Shown piece after piece: positions 57,936-64,000 of a stretch of 64,000 nt of DNA (position 1 is its first letter; each line of letters begins with the position of its first letter). Under the pieces are notes generated by a model that worked only from the letters and a program-made list of their open reading frames with translations, searched no databases and was not told where the DNA came from. A program made the position numbers and the translations under genes. The DNA is from Sphingobium sp. MI1205. GTDB taxonomy: Bacteria; Pseudomonadota; Alphaproteobacteria; Sphingomonadales; Sphingomonadaceae. Where the stretch lies: NCBI RefSeq assembly GCF_001563285.1, contig NZ_CP005188.1:1121501-1185500 (forward strand), in the 5' to 3' direction.

Positions 57936-59507
57936 ATGGCCAACGCCATTTCCGCCAACAAGGCCGAGCTGCTCGCGATTGCGAACAGCGTCGCCAGCGA
58001 AAAGATGATCGACAAGGCGATCGTCATCGAGGCGATGGAAGATGCGATCCAGCGCGCCGCCCGTGCACGCTACGGCGCTGAAAACGACATCCGCGCAAAG
58101 CTGGACCCCGACAGCGGCGACCTGCGCCTGTGGCGCGTTGTCGAAGTCGTCGAGGCGGTTGACGACTATTTCAAGCAGGTGGACCTCAAGCAGGCGCAGA
58201 AGCTGAAGAAGGACGCCGTTGTCGGCGACTTCATCGTCGATCCGCTGCCCCCGATCGACCTGGGTCGCATCGATGCGCAGTCGGCCAAGCAGGTGATCTT
58301 CCAGAAGGTCCGCGATGCCGAGCGCGAGCGCCAGCATGAGGAATTCAAGGACCGCGTGGGTGAAATCATCACCGGCGTCGTGAAGTCCGTCGAGTTCGGC
58401 CATGTCGTCGTAAACCTGGGCCGCGCCGAGGGCGTCATCCGCCGCGACCAGCAGATCCCGCGTGAAGTCGTCCGCGTCGGCGACCGCATCCGTTCGGTCA
58501 TCCTGAACGTCCGCCGCGAAAATCGCGGCCCGCAGATTTTCCTGAGCCGCGCGCATCCCGAATTCATGAAGAAGCTGTTCGCGCAGGAAGTGCCCGAAAT
58601 CTACGACGGCGTGATCGAGATCAAGGCCGCCGCCCGTGATCCGGGCAGCCGCGCCAAGATCGGCGTCATCAGCCGGGACAGCAGCATCGACCCCGTCGGC
58701 GCCTGCGTCGGCATGAAGGGCAGCCGCGTGCAGGCCGTCGTGCAGGAAATGCAGGGCGAGAAGATCGACATCATTCCCTGGAGCGAGGATACCGCGACCT
58801 TCGTCGTCAACGCGCTCCAGCCCGCGCAGGTCGCCCGCGTCGTCATCGACGAGGAAGAAGAGCGCATCGAAGTCGTCGTTCCCGACGATCAGCTGTCGCT
58901 CGCCATCGGTCGTCGCGGCCAGAATGTCCGTCTCGCCAGCCAACTGACGGGCAAGGCGATCGACATCATGACCGAGGCCGACGCATCCGAGAAGCGGCAG
59001 AAGGAATTTGTCACCCGCTCCGAACTGTTCCAGAACGAGCTGGACGTCGATGAGACGCTGTCGCAGCTGCTGGTGGCCGAAGGCTTTGGCGAGCTGGAAG
59101 AAGTCGCCTATGTCGGCGTCGAGGAACTGGCCGCGATCGAAGGGTTCGACGAGGATCTGGCCGCCGAGCTGCAAAGTCGCGCGCAGGAAGCGCTGGACCG
59201 CCGCGAGGCTGCCGCCCGCGAGGAACGGCGCGCGCTGGGCGTCGAGGATGCGCTGGCCGACATGCCGCACCTGAACGAAGCGATGCTGGTGACGCTGGGC
59301 AAGGCGGGCATCAAGACGCTCGACGACCTGGCCGACCTTGCTACCGACGAACTGGTCGCCAAGAAGCGCGTCGATCAGCGCCGCCGCCGCAGCGAAACCA
59401 CCGAAGACAAGGGTGGCGTGCTGGCCGAATATGGCCTGAGCGAAGAGCAGGGCAATGAGATCATCATGGCCGCGCGCGCCCATTGGTTCGAGGGTGAGGA
59501 AGCCTAA
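57936..59507 (+). CDS. nusA: Transcription termination/antitermination factor NusA
   Basis: Binds RNA polymerase and RNA to modulate pausing, termination and antitermination. The 523-residue protein has an N-terminal RNAP-binding domain, an S1 domain (GEIITGVVKSVEFGHVVV), tandem KH domains (AKIGVISRDSSIDPVGACVG and LSLAIGRRGQNVRLAS) and C-terminal helix-hairpin-helix AR-like repeats. The ATG at 57936 is chosen; the ORF extends 14 codons upstream over rimP. Confidence 0.97.
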   Translation: MANAISANKAELLAIANSVASEKMIDKAIVIEAMEDAIQRAARARYGAENDIRAKLDPDSGDLRLWRVVEVVEAVDDYFKQVDLKQAQKLKKDAVVGDFIVDPLPPIDLGRIDAQSAKQVIFQKVRDAERERQHEEFKDRVGEIITGVVKSVEFGHVVVNLGRAEGVIRRDQQIPREVVRVGDRIRSVILNVRRENRGPQIFLSRAHPEFMKKLFAQEVPEIYDGVIEIKAAARDPGSRAKIGVISRDSSIDPVGACVGMKGSRVQAVVQEMQGEKIDIIPWSEDTATFVVNALQPAQVARVVIDEEEERIEVVVPDDQLSLAIGRRGQNVRLASQLTGKAIDIMTEADASEKRQKEFVTRSELFQNELDVDETLSQLLVAEGFGELEEVAYVGVEELAAIEGFDEDLAAELQSRAQEALDRREAAAREERRALGVEDALADMPHLNEAMLVTLGKAGIKTLDDLADLATDELVAKKRVDQRRRRSETTEDKGGVLAEYGLSEEQGNEIIMAARAHWFEGEEA

Positions 59508-59513
59508 AGCAAC

Positions 59514-59750
59514 ATGCCCTTTGTCGATATCCGTCTGGCCGGAAACGCCACCCGTGAGCAGAAGGCGGCCATCGTCGCCGACGTGACCCAGTCGCTTGTC
59601 GAGCGGCTGGGGAAGTCGCCTGCTGCCGTGCAGGTGGTGATTTCCGAAGTTTCGACGGAAAATTATGGGTCTGGCGGCCTGTTGGTCGCCGATCGCGCGG
59701 CGCCGCCGCAAACCGGGGAGGACGCCAATGTTGCGGTCACTTCCCGATGA
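59514..59750 (+). CDS. 4-oxalocrotonate tautomerase-family enzyme
   Basis: A 78-residue tautomerase-fold protein. Pro follows the initiator Met (MPFVDIRLAG), as needed for the catalytic N-terminal proline, and then TREQKAAIVADVTQSLVERL and VQVVISEVSTENYGSGGLL complete the short 4-OT fold. Members act as tautomerases, dehalogenases or decarboxylases on keto acids; the substrate cannot be read. It lies 6 nt after nusA in the transcription-translation operon, an unusual place for such an enzyme. Confidence 0.85.
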   Translation: MPFVDIRLAGNATREQKAAIVADVTQSLVERLGKSPAAVQVVISEVSTENYGSGGLLVADRAAPPQTGEDANVAVTSR

Positions 59751-59870
59751 GAGGCTGACGCCTACATATAGCGCTGCTCCGTCAACGCCCCTTCCGTTCA
59801 GGACAGGGGCAGGGGACGGGCGCGATTTGGCAGCAATCGCCACCAGCTCTCCTCATGGGGAGAAGCGGCG

Positions 59871-60527
59871 ATGACCGAACGCAAGTGCATTTTGTCGAGC
59901 GAAAGGGATGATCCCGATGCTCTGGTCCGGCTGGCGGTCGGGCCTGAGGGTCAGGTGCTGCCGGACGTCCGGGCCAAGGCTCCGGGCCGGGGCGCGTGGA
60001 TAGGGGTTTCGCGCGCCGAACTGGAGCAGGCCCTTGCCAAGGGCAAGCTGAAGGGCGCGCTGGCACGGGCGTTCAAGACCGGCGAGTTGCAGATCCCGGA
60101 CAACCTGCCCGATCTGATTGAGGAGGGCCTTCGCAGGGCGCTGCTTGACCGGCTGGGGCTGGAATCGCGCGCATCAATGCTGCTGACCGGTTCTGAAAAG
60201 ATCGATGTCGCCTGCCGTAAGGGCGACGTTCGCCTGCTGCTTCATGCCAGCGATGCGGCCGCCGATGGCAACCGCAAGCTGGACCAGGCGCTGCGCGTCG
60301 GGCAAGAGGCGGAAGGCAGTGATTTGGCAGGTATCGTCTTGCCTGTGGACCGACAGGCCCTATCTATGGCAATGGGGCGCGACAACGTCGTCCATATCGC
60401 AGTGACCGACTCGCGTGCGGCGTCGCGTCTGCGTGCGGCCATAGGCCGCTTGGAAAGCTATCTGGGTTGCGCTACCGGGGCGCCAGTGCATGGGGAGCAG
60501 GACTCCGCCGGTGCATTGGGCGCCTGA
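59871..60527 (+). CDS. YlxR (DUF448) RNA-binding protein with C-terminal L7Ae-like domain
   Basis: A 218-residue two-domain protein. Residues about 1-75 are YlxR/DUF448 (TERKCILSSERDD, the hallmark PGRGAWIGV). From about 90 there is an L7Ae/YlxQ-like RNA-binding domain (LGLESRASMLLTGSEKIDVA to VLPVDRQALSMAMGRDNVVHI). In Bacillus these are separate ylxR and ylxQ genes between nusA and infB. The gene occupies the same place here, 120 nt after the tautomerase gene. Confidence 0.85.
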   Translation: MTERKCILSSERDDPDALVRLAVGPEGQVLPDVRAKAPGRGAWIGVSRAELEQALAKGKLKGALARAFKTGELQIPDNLPDLIEEGLRRALLDRLGLESRASMLLTGSEKIDVACRKGDVRLLLHASDAAADGNRKLDQALRVGQEAEGSDLAGIVLPVDRQALSMAMGRDNVVHIAVTDSRAASRLRAAIGRLESYLGCATGAPVHGEQDSAGALGA

Positions 60528-60612
60528 CGTAGCCTGTGGATGGCAGTATATTTGAATAAGGCGCCGACGGGCCTTGCCGGTCGGAACGAAGCGAAGGGTA
60601 CAGTTCAGTCGT

Positions 60613-63195
60613 ATGAGTGACAGCAAGGAAGACAAGCCGGTTCTGGGCCGCAAGCCGCTGGGCATCAAGCGGACCGTGGAATCCGGCCAGGTGCAGCAGC
60701 AGTTCAGCCATGGCCGCAAGAATACGGTCGTGGTTGAGGTGAAGCGGCGCCGCATCCTGGGCAAGCCCGGCGAGGCCGGTGGTGCGCCCGCATCTGCGCC
60801 GCAGGCTGATCCGACCCCGGCGCCTGTCGCCGCCACGCCAGCACCGCCGCCGCCGCGCGCGCCGCAGCCAGCCGCTCCGGCTCGCCCGGCGCCGCAGCAG
60901 AGCCTGATGTCGCGTCAGGAATTGCAGGCCAAGCTGCTGCGTGAGGCCGAGGAAGCCCGCATGACCGCGCTGGAAGATGCGCGCCGCCGTGAGGATGCGC
61001 AGCGTCTGGCCGCTATCGAAGAGGAAAAGCGCCGGGCCGAGGAAAATCGCGCCGCCGCCGAGACCGCCGATGCTGCGGCTACGCATCAGGTAGAGGAAGA
61101 GGCGAAGGCGCCTGCCACGCCGGCCGCCGAGCCCGCGCCTGCCGCGGTAGAGGAGCAGCCCGCGCCGCAAGCGGCCGAGGAACGTCCGGCCGCCGCGCCC
61201 GCCTCGGCTGCGCCGCCGCCGCGCCGCTTTACGCCGGTGACGCCGGTCAAGCGGCCTGAACCCGCCAAGCCCGAACGCGCCAAGCGTGGTGATGACAACC
61301 GCCGCCAGTCCGGCAAGCTGACCGTCACCCGCGCTCTGGCGGATGACGACAGCGCTCGCGCCCGTTCGCTCGCCGCGCTCAAGCGCGCTCGTGAAAAGGA
61401 GCGTCGCGCCCATTATTCGGGCGGCGCGCAGCAGCGTGAAAAGCAGGTCCGTGACGTCGTGGTGCCGGAAAGCATCACCGTGCAGGAACTTGCCAACCGC
61501 ATGGCCGAAAAGGGCGCGGACCTGGTGAAGTCCCTGTTCAAGATGGGCACCGCCGTCACGCTCAATCAGCCGATCGATCAGGATACGGCGGAACTGCTGG
61601 TCGAAGAATTCGGCCATCGCATCCAGCGAGTGTCCGACGCTGACGTTGAAATTGGCATTGAAGGCGATGTTGACGCGCCCGAAACGCTGCAATCGCGTCC
61701 GCCGGTCGTCACGATCATGGGCCATGTCGATCATGGCAAGACGTCGCTGCTCGACGCGTTGCGCGGCACCAGCGTGGTGTCGGGCGAAAGCGGGGGTATC
61801 ACGCAGCATATCGGCGCCTATCAGATCAAGACCAAGGGCGGTGACACGATCACCTTCCTTGATACGCCGGGCCATGAAGCCTTTTCGGAAATGCGCGCCC
61901 GTGGCGCCAACGTCACCGACATCGTCATCCTGGTGGTGGCGGCCGACGACGGTTTGATGCCGCAGACGATCGAGGCGATCAATCATACCAAGGCCGCTGG
62001 CGTGCCGATGATCGTGGCGATCAACAAGATCGACAAGCCCGAAGCCAATCCCCAGCGGGTGCGCGAGCGCCTGTTGGAGCATGAGGTTGTCGTCGAGGAT
62101 ATGGGCGGCGAAACGCAGGATGTCGAAGTGTCGGCGTTGAAGGGCACTGGCCTGGACACGCTGATCGAAAAGATCCTGCTTCAGTCCGAACTGCTCGAAC
62201 TGACCGCCAATCCCGACCGCCCGGCCGAAGGCAATGTGGTTGAGGCGCAGCTGGACAAGGGCCGTGGTGCGGTCGCGACCGTGCTGGTGCGCAAGGGCAC
62301 GCTGAAGGTCGGGGACACGTTCGTCATCGGCGCGGAAAGCGGCAAGGTGCGTGCGCTGATCAACGACAAGGGGCAGAATGTGAAGGTCGCAGGGCCTTCA
62401 ACCCCGGTCGAGGTGCTGGGCCTGTCGGGCGTTCCGCTGGCCGGTGATCAGATGACCGTTGTCGAGAATGAGGCGCGCGCCCGTGAAGTCGCCGCCTATC
62501 GCCAGGAACAGGCGACGAAGAAGCGGACCACTTCGGCCCCGACGAGTTTCGAGCATATGTTCTCGGCGCTCAATACGACCATGATCGAATATCCGGTGGT
62601 GGTGAAGGGCGATGTGCAGGGTTCGGTCGAGGCCATCGTGTCGTCGCTGAACCGTATCTCAACCGACGAGATCAAGGTCCGCATCCTGCATTCGGGCGTT
62701 GGCGCGATTACCGAAAGCGACGTTACGCTGGCCGCTGCCAGCCGCGCGCCGCTGATCGGGTTCAACGTGCGTCCCAATGCCAAGGCGCGTCAGCTGGCGG
62801 AGCGCGAGAAGATTTCGCTGCGCTATTATGACGTGATCTACGACCTTCTGGAGGAAGTACGCGGCGAAATGGCCGGGCAGCTGGCTCCGGAGCGGATCGA
62901 GACGATCGTGGGCCGTGCGGAAGTGTTGCAGGTGTTCCCGGCGGGCAAGAAGGACAAGGCGGCTGGCCTGCTCGTCCTGGACGGCATCATCCGCAAGGGA
63001 TTGTCGGCACGCCTTACCCGCGACGATGTCATCGTATCGCGTACCAACATCGCCTCGCTCCGCCGCTTCAAGGACGATGTGTCCGAAGTGCGCGCGGGTA
63101 TGGAGTGCGGTGCGGTGTTGCAGGACACGAACGACATCAAGCCCGGCGATACGCTCGAACTGTTCGAGGTCGAAGAGCGCGCCCGGACGCTGTAA
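60613..63195 (+). CDS. infB: Translation initiation factor IF-2
   Basis: GTPase that brings fMet-tRNA to the 30S subunit. The 860-residue protein begins [20 protein letters not shown], followed by a long Ala/Pro/Glu/Arg-rich helical N-terminal region (about 55-270), an IF2_N domain, and the G domain: G1 GHVDHGKT, G3 DTPGHEAF, G4 NKIDKPE. C-terminal domains bind initiator tRNA ([19 protein letters not shown]). ATG 60613 is chosen; the ORF opens 13 codons earlier. A REP-like pair separates it from rbfA. Confidence 0.97.
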   Translation: MSDSKEDKPVLGRKPLGIKRTVESGQVQQQFSHGRKNTVVVEVKRRRILGKPGEAGGAPASAPQADPTPAPVAATPAPPPPRAPQPAAPARPAPQQSLMSRQELQAKLLREAEEARMTALEDARRREDAQRLAAIEEEKRRAEENRAAAETADAAATHQVEEEAKAPATPAAEPAPAAVEEQPAPQAAEERPAAAPASAAPPPRRFTPVTPVKRPEPAKPERAKRGDDNRRQSGKLTVTRALADDDSARARSLAALKRAREKERRAHYSGGAQQREKQVRDVVVPESITVQELANRMAEKGADLVKSLFKMGTAVTLNQPIDQDTAELLVEEFGHRIQRVSDADVEIGIEGDVDAPETLQSRPPVVTIMGHVDHGKTSLLDALRGTSVVSGESGGITQHIGAYQIKTKGGDTITFLDTPGHEAFSEMRARGANVTDIVILVVAADDGLMPQTIEAINHTKAAGVPMIVAINKIDKPEANPQRVRERLLEHEVVVEDMGGETQDVEVSALKGTGLDTLIEKILLQSELLELTANPDRPAEGNVVEAQLDKGRGAVATVLVRKGTLKVGDTFVIGAESGKVRALINDKGQNVKVAGPSTPVEVLGLSGVPLAGDQMTVVENEARAREVAAYRQEQATKKRTTSAPTSFEHMFSALNTTMIEYPVVVKGDVQGSVEAIVSSLNRISTDEIKVRILHSGVGAITESDVTLAAASRAPLIGFNVRPNAKARQLAEREKISLRYYDVIYDLLEEVRGEMAGQLAPERIETIVGRAEVLQVFPAGKKDKAAGLLVLDGIIRKGLSARLTRDDVIVSRTNIASLRRFKDDVSEVRAGMECGAVLQDTNDIKPGDTLELFEVEERARTL

Positions 63196-63210
63196 TCAGG
63201 AAGTGCGTCG

Positions 63211-63282
63211 CCCCGGCGAAAGCTGGGGCTGCGCGCCTCCCTGGCGTCCTTTGCCGACCGAGATCCCGGCTCTCGCCGGGAT
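63211..63282. repeat. REP-like pair inside the infB-rbfA junction
   Basis: First hairpin 63211-63228 (CCCCGGC-GAAA-GCTGGGG, one G-T) and second 63263-63282 (ATCCCGGC-TCTC-GCCGGGAT, perfect 8-bp stem, then GACG). The pattern CGTCAT-CCxGCGA-x-GCxGG is shared with the pair at 55827-55920. The pair sits in the 101-bp gap between co-directional operon genes. Confidence 0.75.
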
Positions 63283-63296
63283 GACGAGGATTGATC

Positions 63297-63695
63297 ATGG
63301 CCCAACAACCCGAAGGCCCTTCCGTCCGATTGCTTCGCGTGGGCGAACAGGTGCGTCATGTCCTGTCCGAAATTCTCCAGCGCGGCGATGTGCATGACGA
63401 TGTGCTGACCAAGCATGTCGTCAGCGTGACGGAAGTGCGCATGTCGCCTGACCTGCGCCACGCAACGGTGTTCGTGAAATCGCTGCTGGGGCAGGATGAG
63501 GAAGCGGTGCTGAAGGCGCTGCGCACCAACACCGCTTACCTCCAGCGCGAGGTGGCGACACGTATTCGCCTGAAATATGCGGCGAAGCTGAAATTCCTGA
63601 GCGATGAGAGTTTCGACGAGGGCAGTCATATCGACAAGCTGCTGCGCGATCCCAAGGTGGCGCAGGATCTGGCCGAACCTGACGAAGAGGGCTGA
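63297..63695 (+). CDS. rbfA: Ribosome-binding factor A
   Basis: A 132-residue cold-shock-linked factor for 16S rRNA 5-prime end maturation. Motifs [18 protein letters not shown] and the central [15 protein letters not shown], with [21 protein letters not shown] at the C-terminal end, are typical RbfA. ATG 63297 gives the normal start; TTG 63291 would add two residues. It is 101 nt after infB, with the REP-like pair between, and 31 nt before truB. Confidence 0.94.
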   Translation: MAQQPEGPSVRLLRVGEQVRHVLSEILQRGDVHDDVLTKHVVSVTEVRMSPDLRHATVFVKSLLGQDEEAVLKALRTNTAYLQREVATRIRLKYAAKLKFLSDESFDEGSHIDKLLRDPKVAQDLAEPDEEG

Positions 63696-63726
63696 CAGCA
63701 AGGCGGCCGCCGGGTAGGGCGCGGCC

Positions 63727-64000
63727 ATGCACGGCTGGATCATCCTCGACAAACCCCATGGCCTTGGCTCGACGCAGGCGGTGAGCGCGGTGAAACGCGC
63801 CTTGCGGCAGAGCGGCGCGGGCAAGTGGAAGGTGGGGCATGGCGGTACGCTGGACCCGCTGGCGACCGGCGTGCTGCCGATCGCGGTCGGGGAGGCGACG
63901 AAGCTGGCGGGGCGGATGCTCGACAGCGACAAAATCTATGATTTCACGATCCGCTTCGGTGCGCAGACGGACACGCTGGACCTGGAAGGGGCGGTGATCG
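63727..64000 (+). CDS. truB: tRNA pseudouridine-55 synthase (cut by window edge)
   Basis: Only the first 91 codons are present; the gene runs past 64000. The N-terminus MHGWIILDKPHGLGSTQAVS and the catalytic Asp in GHGGTLDPLATGVLP identify TruB, which makes pseudouridine 55 in tRNA. It follows rbfA in the usual nusA-infB-rbfA-truB order; rpsO would be expected next. Confidence 0.95.
   Translation, partial: MHGWIILDKPHGLGSTQAVSAVKRALRQSGAGKWKVGHGGTLDPLATGVLPIAVGEATKLAGRMLDSDKIYDFTIRFGAQTDTLDLEGAVI

Noticed and set aside
57870-59843. 657-codon open frame antisense to nusA
   Set aside because: Complement of a GC-rich real gene with Asp/Ala/Leu-rich nonsense composition and no domain; nusA on the other strand is certain.

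Overview
The window looks like ordinary core chromosome from a sphingomonad (Alphaproteobacteria, Sphingomonadaceae; Sphingobium, Sphingomonas or Novosphingobium type). Evidence: high GC with strong third-position GC bias; alphaproteobacterial gene orders (psd-pssA, rpsB-tsf-pyrH-frr-uppS-cdsA-dxr-rseP-bamA, tpiA-secG-pyrG, rimP-nusA-ylxR-infB-rbfA-truB); two Flp pilins; a zinc-free L31; and bamA-ompH-fabZ without the lpxD/lpxA/lpxB genes found there in LPS-making bacteria, as expected for a glycosphingolipid-based outer membrane. I see no insertion sequence, prophage, CRISPR array or other cargo.

Layout. 1-5.2 kb: gph, glmU, a metallophosphoesterase, glmS and a KTSC protein (amino-sugar supply). 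5.3-10.2 kb: a GNAT-nitrilase fusion, icd, phospholipid synthesis (psd-pssA) and a small membrane protein with a LexA-type operator over its promoter. 10.4-21.4 kb: translation, isoprenoid, phospholipid and outer-membrane-assembly genes on one strand. 21.6-30.2 kb: rpmE, aroB-aroK, an envelope gene pair of unknown function, xerD, accA, an M48-LysM protease, two orphan Flp pilins and mutT. 30.2-41 kb: bfr and bfd, DUF418 protein, a BioC-like methyltransferase, purL, small membrane and lipoproteins, xseB-ispA, coaD, a periplasmic cyclophilin, queA.

41-46.2 kb: leucine/isovalerate catabolism (ivd, mccB, mccA) facing a LysR regulator, with a DUF486 gene on the other strand in between. 46.2-53.5 kb: an arginine/glycine/tyrosine-rich DUF2171 protein, tRNA-Ala(CGC), Nudix and extensin-like genes, trpE, ppiD, tpiA. 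53.6-64 kb: secG, pyrG, a PQQ sugar dehydrogenase lipoprotein, then the nusA-infB operon carrying a 4-oxalocrotonate tautomerase-family gene and cut by the window edge within truB. REP-like palindromes lie near 53.5, 55.8, 56.0 and 63.2 kb.

The most notable items are the LexA-type site overlapping the predicted promoter of the 79-residue membrane protein (an SOS division-inhibitor candidate), the uncharacterised 62-aa plus 600-aa envelope pair, and the REP-like pair inside the infB-rbfA junction. No gap between called features exceeds 300 bases. All functions are inferred by reading the sequence; no database search was run.
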